Below are positions 6,746 through 14,570 of a DNA stretch of 34,758 nt, in pieces (the first letter of the stretch is position 1; every line of letters begins with the position of its first letter). Position numbers and translations under genes: made by a program. Origin of the DNA: Geodermatophilus chilensis (GTDB lineage: Bacteria; Actinomycetota; Actinomycetes; Mycobacteriales; Geodermatophilaceae); NCBI RefSeq assembly GCF_002802985.1, contig NZ_NVPT01000036.1:1-34758 (forward strand). Direction: 5' to 3'. Under the pieces are notes generated by a model. The model did no database searches. It had not been told where the DNA came from and saw only the letters and a program-made list of their open reading frames with translations.

Positions 6746-9012
6746 AGGTCCAGCACCAGACGTGCGGTGGTGGCGCGGGAGACGCAGATCATCATGCAGT
6801 CGTCAGCCTCTCTCTCGTCCGGGCTCAGGACGGAGTCCCGGTGGTCGGGTACGCCGCCGAGGACGGCGGTCTCGCAGGTGCCGCAGGTGCCCTCGGCGCA
6901 CGAGGAGAGGACGCCGACGCCCGCCTCCTCGACGATCGAGAGGATCGACCGGCCGGGCGGGACGGTGAGGGTGAGCCCGCTGCGCACCAGTTCGACCTCG
7001 ATGGCCTCGTCCGGCGCCGTCCGCTCCTGTGGCCGGGGAGCGAAGCGCTCCACGTGCAGGGACCCCCGTGGCCAGCCGGCGCAGCGCTGCTCGACCGCCG
7101 CCAGCAGGGGCTCGGGGCCGCAGCAGTAGACGAGGGTGTCCGGCCGGGGCGTGCCGAGGAGGGTGTCGAGGTCGAGCAGCCCGGTCTCGTCCTGGGGGCG
7201 GACCGACACCCGGTCGCCGTACTGCGCCAGTTCGTCGAGGAAGGCCATGGACGCCCGCTGCCGGCCGCCGTAGACCAGTTCCCAGTCGGCGCCCGCGGCC
7301 TCCGCCGCCCGGATCATCGGCAGGACCGGCGTGATGCCGATGCCCCCGGCGACGAACAGGTACCGCGGCGAGGCCACGAGCGGGAAGTTGTTGCGCGGGC
7401 CGCGCACCCGCACCGCGTCGTCGACGGCCAGCCGGTCGTGCACGAAGCGGGAGCTGCCGCGGCCGGCCGGGTCGCGCAGGACGCCCAGGCGGTACTCCGA
7501 GCGGTCGGCCGGGTCCCCGCACAGCGAGTACTGCCGGGTGGGCGCTCCGTCGAGGACCAGGTCGACGTGCGCGCCCGGCTCCCAGGCGGGCAGCGGGCGG
7601 CCGCCGGCGTCGCGCAGGGTCAGGGCGACGACGCCCTCGGCGACCTCCTGCTTCGCGACCACCCGGGCCTCGGCCTCGAACTCCGCGGTGGCGAGGGTGA
7701 CCGACGTCGTCCGGTGGTGGACTGCCTCGACGTGGGGACGACGGCCGGTCCCGCCGAAGGTGACCGGCAGGTTCTTCCAGACGTACATGTTGGGCGAGCT
7801 CGGGTAGAACGTCGGCGGGCCGGCCAGCTCGTAGTCGCCCAGCACCGGCAGGGCCTCCTCGAGGGCGATCCGCGCCTCCAGCCGGGCCAGCGGCGCGCCC
7901 AGGCAGCCGTGCACGCCCTCCCCGAAGCCCAGGTGCCGGCCCCGGGGGCGGGTGATGTCGAAGCGGTCGGGGTCGGGGAACTGGCGCTCGTCGCGGTTGG
8001 CCGCACCCATCACCAGCACGACCCGGCCGCCGGCGGGGATGGTGACGCCGTGCAGCGTGACCTCGCGGGAGGTCGTGCGGGCGGTCAGCTGCAGCGGCGT
8101 GATGAGGCGCATGGCCTCCTCGACCGCGGCCGGGACCAGCGACGGGTCGGCCTGCAGCAGCGCCCGCTGGTCGGGGTTCTCGGCGAGCAGCTTGAACAGC
8201 GTGCCGGTCAGCCCGGCGGTGGACTCCACCCCGCCGAGGAAGAGGATCATCATCAGACCGCTGACCTCGGAGCTCGGTGTGACCTCGGCGTCCACGAACG
8301 GCACCCCGTCGATGTCGGCCTCGACGAACGCCGTGACCAGGTCCTCGCGCGCGGCGCGGCGGCGGTCCTCGAGCAGGTCGATGAAGTACTGCTGGACGCC
8401 GGCCGTCGCCGCGCGGGCCACCGGCGTCAGGTGCGGGGTGCCGGGCATCCGGTCCTTGAGCTCGTGGGTCCAGTGCTCCAGCTGCTCGCGCCGCGCGCGC
8501 TCCAGGGGGTCCGGGTCGTGCCGGCTCGGCAGGCCCATGAGGTGGAAGAAGACGTCGAAGGGCATGGGCCAGGCCAGCTCCTGGGCGAGGTCCACGGTCG
8601 CCCGGCCCCCCGCGCCACGGTCCCGCCAGGAGCCGACCAGCTCGCGCACCACCGCGCGGATGCCGTCCTCGAGCTCGGCGATCCGGCGGGGCAGGAAGTA
8701 CGGCTGCACCACCGAGCGGACCTCGGCGTGCCGCGGGTCGTCCATGCTGCCGATCGAGCCGGGCGGCACCTGCTCGAGGCGGCTGTCGTCGATGTCCATG
8801 CCCTCGAAGCTGCGGAAGGTGTCCGCGTCCAGGGCGGCCGCCCGCACGTCCTCGAAGCGGGTCAGGACGTACCAGCCCCACCGCTCGTTGTGGGCGGCGG
8901 GCGCCTCGTCGCGCAGCCGGCGGTACGCGCCGAACGGGTCGGACGTGTAGAAGTCCGGCCGGAACGGGTCGTAGTCCAGGGCGGCGGTGCGGGCGGTGGC
9001 GGTCTCGGCCAT
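6742..9012 (-). CDS. Self-sufficient cytochrome P450 fused to FMN/[2Fe-2S] reductase (CYP116B-type layout)
   Basis: This 756-residue fusion contains everything needed for NAD(P)H-driven monooxygenation. Residues 1-420 are the P450: I-helix FLGGVEST (258-265), ExxR at 299-302, and heme loop FGEGVHGCLG with Cys370. Residues ~440-660 are a phthalate-dioxygenase-reductase-like module: RQYSL for FMN (493-497) and GGIGITP (556-562) for nicotinamide. Residues ~670-756 are a plant-type [2Fe-2S] domain with Cys705, 710, 713 and 743 (C-x4-C-x2-C-x29-C). The order matches class VII P450s such as P450RhF, which often O-dealkylate. The acid-alcohol pair is Glu263-Ser264 rather than the usual Asp/Glu-Thr. 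It leads a translationally coupled operon with two sugar enzymes under a LacI-type operator, which is unusual. Confidence 0.93.
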   Translation of the reverse strand: MAETATARTAALDYDPFRPDFYTSDPFGAYRRLRDEAPAAHNERWGWYVLTRFEDVRAAALDADTFRSFEGMDIDDSRLEQVPPGSIGSMDDPRHAEVRSVVQPYFLPRRIAELEDGIRAVVRELVGSWRDRGAGGRATVDLAQELAWPMPFDVFFHLMGLPSRHDPDPLERARREQLEHWTHELKDRMPGTPHLTPVARAATAGVQQYFIDLLEDRRRAAREDLVTAFVEADIDGVPFVDAEVTPSSEVSGLMMILFLGGVESTAGLTGTLFKLLAENPDQRALLQADPSLVPAAVEEAMRLITPLQLTARTTSREVTLHGVTIPAGGRVVLVMGAANRDERQFPDPDRFDITRPRGRHLGFGEGVHGCLGAPLARLEARIALEEALPVLGDYELAGPPTFYPSSPNMYVWKNLPVTFGGTGRRPHVEAVHHRTTSVTLATAEFEAEARVVAKQEVAEGVVALTLRDAGGRPLPAWEPGAHVDLVLDGAPTRQYSLCGDPADRSEYRLGVLRDPAGRGSSRFVHDRLAVDDAVRVRGPRNNFPLVASPRYLFVAGGIGITPVLPMIRAAEAAGADWELVYGGRQRASMAFLDELAQYGDRVSVRPQDETGLLDLDTLLGTPRPDTLVYCCGPEPLLAAVEQRCAGWPRGSLHVERFAPRPQERTAPDEAIEVELVRSGLTLTVPPGRSILSIVEEAGVGVLSSCAEGTCGTCETAVLGGVPDHRDSVLSPDEREADDCMMICVSRATTARLVLDL

Positions 9013-9041
9013 GTGGGTCTCCGCGGTCGGGAGCGACTCGG

Positions 9042-9057
9042 CTTGAAGCGCTTCAAG
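9042..9057. promoter_or_regulatory. Perfect LacI/GalR-type operator of the P450 operon
   Basis: CTTGAAGC-GCTTCAAG is a perfect 16-bp palindrome with the central CG typical of LacI-family sites. It lies 30 bp upstream of the P450 ATG and just downstream of a good -35 box, where a bound repressor would block transcription. A related site lies upstream of the adjacent LacI-family gene at 10268-10281. Confidence 0.75.
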
Positions 9058-9079
9058 ACTCGCGGGTGACCCACACCAC

Positions 9080-9092
9080 TGTCAACCGGTTG
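9080..9092 (-). promoter_or_regulatory. -35 box with second palindrome in the P450 promoter
   Basis: On the minus strand, TTGACA (9085-9080) is a perfect -35 hexamer. About 17-18 bases on, a weak -10 (GAGTCT, about 9062-9057) abuts the operator. Overlapping the -35 is the perfect palindrome CAACCGGTTG (9083-9092), again with a central CG pair, a possible second LacI-type site. Confidence 0.45.
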
Positions 9093-9118
9093 TCAGGACA
9101 AAGCCCGAGCCTCGCCCG

Positions 9119-9137
9119 GCGAGATCGCCGATCTCGC
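9119..9137 (-). terminator. Hairpin after the LacI-family gene
   Basis: GCGAGATC-gcc-GATCTCGC is a perfect 8-bp stem with a 3-nt loop, 53 bp past the LacI-family stop. A second possible pairing (9133-9140 with 9157-9164) overlaps it. It separates the regulator from the P450 operon. Confidence 0.45.
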
Positions 9138-9189
9138 ACGGACACGGCCCCGGGAGCGTGCGAGGTCGCCGATCCCGCCGCGGAGGGAG

Positions 9190-10218
9190 TCAGTCCCCTC
9201 CGGGCGGCGGACCGGTCGTCCCCCGCACCACGAGCCGCGGCGGGACGACGACCTCCCGGGGCACGGTGCGGCCGCCGTCGAGCCGCTCGACCACCGCGGC
9301 GACCGCATGTCGCATCAGCTGCTGGGACTCCTGGCTGACGGTGGTCAGGTCGACGTGCGCCAGCCGCGAGAGCGGGCTGTCGTCGTAGCCCACCACCGAC
9401 ACCTCGCCGGGGACGTCCACGCCGCTGCGCAGCAGCGCGTCGAGCAGTCCGACGGCGGAGGCGTCGTTGTACGCGATGACCGCGGTCGGGGGCGTGTCGG
9501 ACGGGAACAGCGTCCGCGCCGCCCGCGCCCCGGACGCCTCGCCGTGGTCCCCCTCCACCACCTGCACGTGCGCCCCGAGCCGGTGCCGGCGCATGGCCCG
9601 CTGGTAGCCGCGCCGCCGCCCGGCGGCGATGACCCCGGACCCGCCGTCGACGTGGGCGATCCGGCGGTGCCCGAGGCCGACGAGGTGGTCGACGGCCTGC
9701 GCAACCCCCTCCTCGTCGGCGACCCGGACGACGTCCACACCGGCCGACGACACCGAGCGGCCGACGGCGACCACGGGCAGCTCCCGGCCCAGCGCGCCCA
9801 GCCGCGGGGCCGGGGCCTCCGGGCCGAGCAGGACCAGCGCCTCGCAACGGGAGTCGAGCAGCGTCTCGACCGCCCGCCCCTCGTCCCGGGTGCGGGTCAC
9901 CGTGCTCAGCACCAGGTCGTACCCGTGCTCCTCGGCCGCCTCGTGGACGTCCTCGACCAGCTGGGCGTGGAAGGTGCTGCGGACGTCCATCAGGACGCCG
10001 ATCAGCCTGCTGCGCCGGCGGGCCAGCAGACTCGCCGCGCGGTCGGGCCGGTACCCCAGCCGCGCGGCCGCGTCGAGCACCCGCTCGCGGGTGGCCTCGC
10101 TCGGCCCCGGGGCGCCGCGCAGCACGAGGGACGCCGTCGCGGGTGAGACCCCGGCCTCGGCTGCCACGTCCTGCAGCCGGGGACGACGCGGGGACTCCTC
10201 TGCGCTCAGGACGACCAC
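9190..10218 (-). CDS. LacI/GalR-family repressor of the P450 operon
   Basis: This 342-residue regulator has an N-terminal HTH (RLQDVAAEAGVSPATASLVLRG, about residues 13-34) and the LacI hinge region (AARLGYRPDRAASLLARRR). A periplasmic-binding-protein-like effector domain follows, with LIGVLMDVRSTFHAQLVEDV, AYNDASAVGLLDALL and SVVGYDDSPLSRLAHVDLTTV. The GTG at 10218 was chosen because a GAGGGAGG stretch is adjacent and the upstream frame runs into the operator; a slightly later start is possible. It lies immediately upstream of the P450 operon on the same strand. Matching operators before both genes suggest it represses that operon and itself, released by a sugar or cyclitol. Confidence 0.88.
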   Translation of the reverse strand: MVVLSAEESPRRPRLQDVAAEAGVSPATASLVLRGAPGPSEATRERVLDAAARLGYRPDRAASLLARRRSRLIGVLMDVRSTFHAQLVEDVHEAAEEHGYDLVLSTVTRTRDEGRAVETLLDSRCEALVLLGPEAPAPRLGALGRELPVVAVGRSVSSAGVDVVRVADEEGVAQAVDHLVGLGHRRIAHVDGGSGVIAAGRRRGYQRAMRRHRLGAHVQVVEGDHGEASGARAARTLFPSDTPPTAVIAYNDASAVGLLDALLRSGVDVPGEVSVVGYDDSPLSRLAHVDLTTVSQESQQLMRHAVAAVVERLDGGRTVPREVVVPPRLVVRGTTGPPPGGD

Positions 10219-10267
10219 CCCCCTCCCTCGACACGACCGCGGCGCCCCGCTGTGGTCGACGTCTTCA

Positions 10268-10281
10268 TCGAAGCGCTTGAA
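10268..10281. promoter_or_regulatory. Second LacI-type operator (probable autoregulation)
   Basis: TCGAAGC-GCTTGAA shares the central AAGCGCTT core with the perfect site at 9042-9057 and differs at one position in each arm. It lies 50 bp upstream of the chosen LacI-family start. Confidence 0.55.
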
Positions 10282-10342
10282 GCACGCTGGGGCCACGCGC
10301 TGATCTCGCGGGAGCGTGCCACGTCCGTGAGAAGGCCGTCCG

Positions 10343-10459
10343 CACCGCTGGTGCGAGGCGTGGCCGGAGGACCCGACGTGGCGGTTCGTGGCCGTCGGCC
10401 TCGGCCACGACGTCGACTACTGGACCGGGAACCTGCGCGCCGCGGCCGAGGAGCTGTAG
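10343..10459 (+). pseudogene. C-terminal remnant of a sugar phosphate isomerase/epimerase
   Basis: The plus-strand frame ending at TAG 10457-10459 reads EAWPEDPTWRFVAVGLGHD followed by VDYWTGNLRAAAEEL. This resembles the C-terminal part of IolE/IolI-like TIM-barrel isomerases (WRF-AVG-GHD--YW---LRAL), but the beginning and the usual final ~50 residues, including the last catalytic Glu strand, are missing. It lies between the LacI operator and the next dehydrogenase gene, opposite in direction to its neighbours. I infer a decayed copy; the left boundary is approximate. Confidence 0.5.
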
Positions 10460-10468
10460 CGTGGCAGG

Positions 10469-11506
10469 TCAGGCCCCGGTCCGGTGCGGCTCGAAGGCCG
10501 CCCGCGGCCGGGGCGGCAGGCCGGCGAGCCGGTAGCAGCGGTCGATCAGTGTCATGGTCGCGACCGCGTCGTCCGGGCCGGTCGGCACCGGGGACCCGTG
10601 CCGCAGCGCCCGGATCAACGCCTCCAGCTGGTAGGTGTACGTCGTCCGGGTGCCCAGGTGCTCGGTCCGCTCGCCGGCCGGGGTGCGCACCAGGACGCGG
10701 TCGTCGCGATTCGGCTCGACGAACGCCGGCGCCGTCGCCTCCCCGCGGGTCCCGACGATCCGCAGCGAGAAGTCGCGGTCCGGGTGCACCATGCTGCAGC
10801 GCACGGCGGCGGTGGCGCCGGACGGGAAGTGCAGGTCGACGTCGAGCCACTCGTCCACGCCCGGGGCACCCGCCCGTTCCCCGGCCCGCGCGGCGTCCGG
10901 GACCGGCTCCCCTCCGGTCCACGGGGCCAGGCTGCGCAGGGCGTGCAGGCCGTAGCAGCCGAGGTCCATGAGCGCCCCGCCGGCCAGCCCGAGCGACCAC
11001 CGCGGGTCCTCGTCGTCCGGCGAGAGCATGGCGATCGTCGCCTCGACGTGCACGACGTCCCCCAGGTCGCCCGCGTCCACCAGGTCGAGCAGCCGGTGCA
11101 CCACCGGGTGGTAGAGGTGGTGGAAGCCCTCCATGACCGTGACGCCCGCAGCCCGCGCGGCGTCCCGGACCTCGGCGGCCTCCTCCGCGTTCGAGGCGAA
11201 CGGCTTCTCGGACAGCACGTGCTTGCCGGCCGCGACGGCGGCCAGGTTCCACGGACCGTGCAGCGCGTTCGGCAGCGGGTTGTAGATCACCTCGACGTCC
11301 GGATCGGCGAGGACGTCCGCGTAGGTGGGCAGCACGCGCTCGACGCCGTGCGCCCGGGCGAACGCCTCGGCCCGCGCCGGGTCCCGGGCGGCGAGCGCCA
11401 CCAGCCGGCTGCCGGTGTCCCGCGCGGGAACCGCGATGCCCCGCCCGGCGATGCGGGCGGCACCCAGGACCCCGATCCGCAGGGGCTCGACCGGGTCCGT
11501 CGTCAC
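10469..11506 (-). CDS. Gfo/Idh/MocA-family oxidoreductase (xylose/dihydrodiol dehydrogenase-like)
   Basis: This 345-residue enzyme starts with a Rossmann fold (RIGVLGAARIAG), carries SEKPFASN with Lys101, and contains MEGFHHLYHP and GGALMDLGCYGLHALRSL. These are typical of the branch that includes NADP-dependent D-xylose dehydrogenase, glucose-fructose oxidoreductase and dimeric dihydrodiol dehydrogenase rather than IolG proper. The GTG start at 11506 overlaps the IolG stop by 4 bp (GTGA), so the two are translationally coupled. It probably oxidises a pyranose or keto-cyclitol related to the IolG product; the substrate is not determinable. Confidence 0.83.
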   Translation of the reverse strand: MTTDPVEPLRIGVLGAARIAGRGIAVPARDTGSRLVALAARDPARAEAFARAHGVERVLPTYADVLADPDVEVIYNPLPNALHGPWNLAAVAAGKHVLSEKPFASNAEEAAEVRDAARAAGVTVMEGFHHLYHPVVHRLLDLVDAGDLGDVVHVEATIAMLSPDDEDPRWSLGLAGGALMDLGCYGLHALRSLAPWTGGEPVPDAARAGERAGAPGVDEWLDVDLHFPSGATAAVRCSMVHPDRDFSLRIVGTRGEATAPAFVEPNRDDRVLVRTPAGERTEHLGTRTTYTYQLEALIRALRHGSPVPTGPDDAVATMTLIDRCYRLAGLPPRPRAAFEPHRTGA

Positions 11507-12510
11507 CGGTACAGAGCCGGCCGCTCGGGGAGCTCCACGGCCACCCGGCCCCCGGAGTGCAGCGAGCGCAGCGCCGCGTCCGAGACGACCTGCGCGGCGT
11601 AGCCGTCCCAGGCGCTGGGCCCCTGCGGTGGCGCCGCGGTGACGACGGTGTCCACCCACTCGCGCAGTTCGACGTCGTAGGAGAGCGCGAAGCGCTCCCG
11701 CCAGTCGGCCGGGACCAGACCGGCGACGGCGCCCTCGCGGCGCAGGCGCACCGGAGCGGGGTCGGCCAGCTCGACGGTGCCGGTCTCCCCCGACACCTCG
11801 CAGCGGATCTCGTAGCCGTAGTGGACGTTGACCGACACCTCGACGTCGGCGAGGACGCCGTCGGCCAGCTCGAACAGCACGAGCAGCGGGTCCTGCAGCT
11901 CGCCCCCGCGGCTGCTCCTCCGCGGGGTGAAGACCTGCGCGGCGACGATCTCCTGGCCGAACAGCCAGCGCAGCTCGTCGATCTCGTGGATGGCCGTGTC
12001 GGCGATCGACATGTCCCGCGTGTAGTGCGGCGGGACCGAGGCGTTGCGGTGGGCGCAGTGCACGAGCAGCGGGGCGCCGATCGCGCCGCCGTCCACCGCC
12101 TGCTTGAGCGCCCGGTGGGCGGGGTCGTAGCGGCGGTTGAAGCCGACCTGTACCAGCCGGCGGCCGGCGGCGACCTCGGCGTCGACGATCCGCCGGCACG
12201 CCTCCTGCGTGGTCGCCAGCGGCTTCTCGCAGAACACCGGCCTGCCCGCGGCGATGCACGCCAGCACGTACGGCTCGTGCGTCGGCCCCCAGGAGGTGAC
12301 GACCACCGCGTCGACCGCGTCGGAGGCGATCAGCTCCTCGCCGCCGGGCAGGGCCTTGGCGGCGGGCAGCTGCGCGGCCACGGTCGCGGCGCGTTCGACG
12401 TCCGCATCGGCCACCGCCACCACCCGGCTGCCCCCCGGGCCGCCGTCGAGCCGGCCGATGTGCGCCTGGCCGATCATGCCGACCCCGATGACCCCGACGT
12501 CCAGCCCCAC
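11503..12510 (-). CDS. iolG: Inositol 2-dehydrogenase (IolG-type Gfo/Idh/MocA)
   Basis: This 335-residue enzyme closely fits IolG, which oxidises myo-inositol (and often D-chiro-inositol) to the inosose with NAD. It shows GVIGVGMIGQAHIGRL at the nucleotide site. Lys96 (CEKP), Asp171 and His175 (DTAIHEIDELRWLFG) correspond with an offset of one to the Lys97/Asp172/His176 triad known from Bacillus IolG. The GTG at 12510 is preceded by GGAGGG. It is followed without a gap by a second Gfo/Idh gene. A site at 12593-12607 upstream resembles two others around the LacI-type/AKR promoters. IolE, IolB, IolC and IolD are absent from the window, so if inositol is the substrate the rest must lie elsewhere. 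Confidence 0.82.
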   Translation of the reverse strand: MGLDVGVIGVGMIGQAHIGRLDGGPGGSRVVAVADADVERAATVAAQLPAAKALPGGEELIASDAVDAVVVTSWGPTHEPYVLACIAAGRPVFCEKPLATTQEACRRIVDAEVAAGRRLVQVGFNRRYDPAHRALKQAVDGGAIGAPLLVHCAHRNASVPPHYTRDMSIADTAIHEIDELRWLFGQEIVAAQVFTPRRSSRGGELQDPLLVLFELADGVLADVEVSVNVHYGYEIRCEVSGETGTVELADPAPVRLRREGAVAGLVPADWRERFALSYDVELREWVDTVVTAAPPQGPSAWDGYAAQVVSDAALRSLHSGGRVAVELPERPALYR

Positions 12511-12592
12511 GGCGCCCTCCTCGACTCCGTCGCGGCCCGTCGCGGTGCCGCGCCGGCTCCAGGCTGTGGGCCCGACCACAGCGGGGTCAACG

Positions 12593-12607
12593 TCGAGGGT
12601 CCCTCAA
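12593..12607. promoter_or_regulatory. Inverted repeat upstream of iolG (candidate operator site 1)
   Basis: TCGAGGG-TCCCTCAA is a near-perfect inverted repeat 83 bp upstream of the iolG start. Its GAGGG/CCCT core is shared with 13660-13675 and, more weakly, with 14571-14586. Confidence 0.35.
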
Positions 12608-12614
12608 CAATCCG

Positions 12615-13649
12615 TCAACGGGCCGCCTCGAGGGGGATGTTGTACGGCGTGACGACCTGGACACCCGAGTGCCAGGACCGCGGGGTGCCGGGGAGCGCAC
12701 CGTGGGCCTGCATGACCACGTGGCAGGCGCGGCGCAGGTCGAGGGCGAGGTCGTGGTGCAGCACCGCGGACAGCCGCCCCTCCCGCAGCAGCGCGAGGTT
12801 CTCCGCGTCCAGGTCGTGCGCGATGAACGCGCGGCAGGCGCGCCCGGCGTCGGCGAAGGCCGCGACCGTCGCGGCGTTGCCACCGGCGGCGTACATCGAG
12901 TAGACGGCGGCGATGCCCGGATCGACGGCGAGGGCGTCCCGGACGAGCCCGCGCAGCACGTCGTCGTCCCCGGTGGCGTCCACCAGGTCGACCTGCCGCC
13001 GGCCCGGACGCAGCGACCGGGTGGTCGCGCGGAACCCCATCTCCCGGTCGTCCTCGCCGCGGAAGGTGCCGGTCCCCCGGGTGACGAGGACGGCGGCGTC
13101 GTCCGGCAGCCACTGGTCGAGCAGGTAGGCCGCGGTCGCCCCGGCCGCCCGGTTGTCCAGGCCGACGTAGGCGACCCGGCGGCTGGTCGGCAGGTCGGTG
13201 ACCAGCGTGACGACGGGGATCCCGGCCTCGGCCAGCCGCTCGACCGCACCGACGACCAGGGGGTGGTCGGGGGCCTTCAGGACGACGCCCTGCGACCCCC
13301 GCCGGGCGATCCCGTCCAGCGTGGCCGCCAGCTCGGTCACCGGAGGGGCGTCGGCCAGGTGGAACCGCGCCCGGAACGTCGCCGGCCGGACCACCGGCAG
13401 CTGCGACTCCAGGGCCGCCCGGACCGCGGCGGAGAACCGGTCGGGCGCGTCGACCACCAGGTCGAGGAAGAACGTCCGCCCGGTCAGCCGCACCTGCGTG
13501 CGCTGCCGGTCCAGGTCCGCGATGGCGCGGTGCACCTCCTGCACGGTGCTCTGCCGCACCCCGCCGCGTCGGTTGAGGACGCGGTCGACGGTCGCCTCGG
13601 ACAGCCCTGCCTGGCGGGCGATCTCGCGGATCGGATAGGGGTGCGGCAC
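12615..13649 (-). CDS. LacI-type regulator with sugar-binding domain
   Basis: This 344-residue protein has an N-terminal HTH (YPIREIARQAGLSEATVDRVLNRRGGV, about residues 5-31). A sugar-binding (Peripla_BP-like) domain follows, with VVDAPDRFSAAVRAALES, QGVVLKAPDHPLV, VAYVGLDNRAAGATAAYLL and VYSMYAAGGNAATV. It lacks a clear LacI hinge signature, placing it in the divergent branch often found beside inositol genes. The GTG at 13649 has no strong ribosome-binding site. It is divergent from the aldo/keto reductase gene with a 74-bp gap, and lies upstream of iolG on the same strand. It probably senses a sugar or cyclitol and controls both directions. Confidence 0.8.
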   Translation of the reverse strand: MPHPYPIREIARQAGLSEATVDRVLNRRGGVRQSTVQEVHRAIADLDRQRTQVRLTGRTFFLDLVVDAPDRFSAAVRAALESQLPVVRPATFRARFHLADAPPVTELAATLDGIARRGSQGVVLKAPDHPLVVGAVERLAEAGIPVVTLVTDLPTSRRVAYVGLDNRAAGATAAYLLDQWLPDDAAVLVTRGTGTFRGEDDREMGFRATTRSLRPGRRQVDLVDATGDDDVLRGLVRDALAVDPGIAAVYSMYAAGGNAATVAAFADAGRACRAFIAHDLDAENLALLREGRLSAVLHHDLALDLRRACHVVMQAHGALPGTPRSWHSGVQVVTPYNIPLEAAR

Positions 13650-13659
13650 GCCGACCAGT

Positions 13660-13675
13660 CTGAGGGGTCCCTGAG
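13660..13675. promoter_or_regulatory. Candidate operator site 2 in the divergent LacI-type/AKR promoter
   Basis: CTGAGGGG-TCCCTGAG is an imperfect 16-bp palindrome in the 74-bp region between divergent starts, 11 bp before the regulator's GTG. It matches the site at 14571-14586 at 13 of 16 positions, which suggests a shared binding protein, most simply the adjacent LacI-type regulator. Confidence 0.4.
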
Positions 13676-13723
13676 GGATCGCCGAGGTTGACCGGGCGCC
13701 CGGCGGCTGGCGAGGCTGGCGGG

Positions 13724-14560
13724 ATGACCGCTGTCCCCACCGTCCCCCTGAACAACGGCGTCACGATCCCGCAGCTCGGCCTCGGCACCGCCCGGCTCCC
13801 GGACGAGGAGACCCGGCGGATCGTGCGGGAGGCCCTCGAGGTCGGCTACCGGTTCGTCGACACCGCCGCCAGCTACGAGAACGAGCGTGGCGTCGGGCAG
13901 GGCATCGCCGACTCCGGCCTGCCCCGCGAGGAGGTGTTCGTCTCCACCAAGCTGCGCGGCCGGGAGCAGGGGTCCGACTCGGCGAAGGAGGCGCTGCGGT
14001 CGAGCCTGGACCGGCTCCGGCTGGACCACGTCGACCTCTACCTCATCCACTGGCCGCTCCCCCGGCTCGACCGCTACGTCGCGTCCTGGCTGGCGATGGA
14101 GGAGCTGCTGGCCGAGGGCCTCACCCGGGCGATCGGCGTCTCCAACTTCCTGCCCGAGCACCTGGACCGGCTCGCGGCCGAGAGCACGACGGTGCCGGCG
14201 GTCAACCAGATCGAGTGCCACCCGCGGGACCCGCAGCTCGAGCAGCGCGCCGACGACGCGCGCCGCGGCATCGTCACCGAGTCGTGGTCGCCGCTGGCCA
14301 ACGGCGGCGAGCTGCTGCGGCAGCCGGTGCTCGCCGAGATCGGGGAGCGGCACGGCCGGACACCCGCGCAGGTGGTGCTGCGCTGGCACGTGCAGCAGGG
14401 CCTGGTCACCTTCCCCAAGGCGTCGTCCCGCGGTCACCTGGTGGAGAACCTCGACGTCTACGGCTTCGAGCTCACCGACGAGGACATGGCGGGCCTCGCC
14501 ACGCTCGCCGACGGGACGCGGGTCAACGGCCAGTACCCCGACGTCTGGGAGGAGTTCTGA
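13724..14560 (+). CDS. Aldo/keto reductase
   Basis: This 278-residue (alpha/beta)8 NADPH-dependent oxidoreductase has the full catalytic tetrad: Asp46 and Tyr51 (FVDTAASYENE), Lys76 (STKLRG) and His109 (LIHWP). IGVSNF and the C-terminal FPKASSRGHLVENL nucleotide-binding segment are also present. Length is normal for the 2,5-diketo-D-gluconate reductase-like AKR5 type. The ATG at 13724 begins the homologous MTAVPTVPLNNGVTIPQLGLGT. It is divergent from the LacI-type gene and followed 103 bp later by the PhyH-like gene. It may reduce a keto-sugar or aldehyde from the surrounding pathway, for instance formaldehyde-independent recovery of a diketone; that is a guess. Confidence 0.88.
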   Translation: MTAVPTVPLNNGVTIPQLGLGTARLPDEETRRIVREALEVGYRFVDTAASYENERGVGQGIADSGLPREEVFVSTKLRGREQGSDSAKEALRSSLDRLRLDHVDLYLIHWPLPRLDRYVASWLAMEELLAEGLTRAIGVSNFLPEHLDRLAAESTTVPAVNQIECHPRDPQLEQRADDARRGIVTESWSPLANGGELLRQPVLAEIGERHGRTPAQVVLRWHVQQGLVTFPKASSRGHLVENLDVYGFELTDEDMAGLATLADGTRVNGQYPDVWEEF

Positions 14561-14570
14561 GGCCGCCGGC

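Noticed and set aside
7037-7051. GGAGCG-a-AGCGCTCC palindrome as a third LacI operator
   Set aside because: It lies within the P450 coding sequence, shares only AAGCGCT with the promoter operator, and such GC-rich palindromes arise from codon use.
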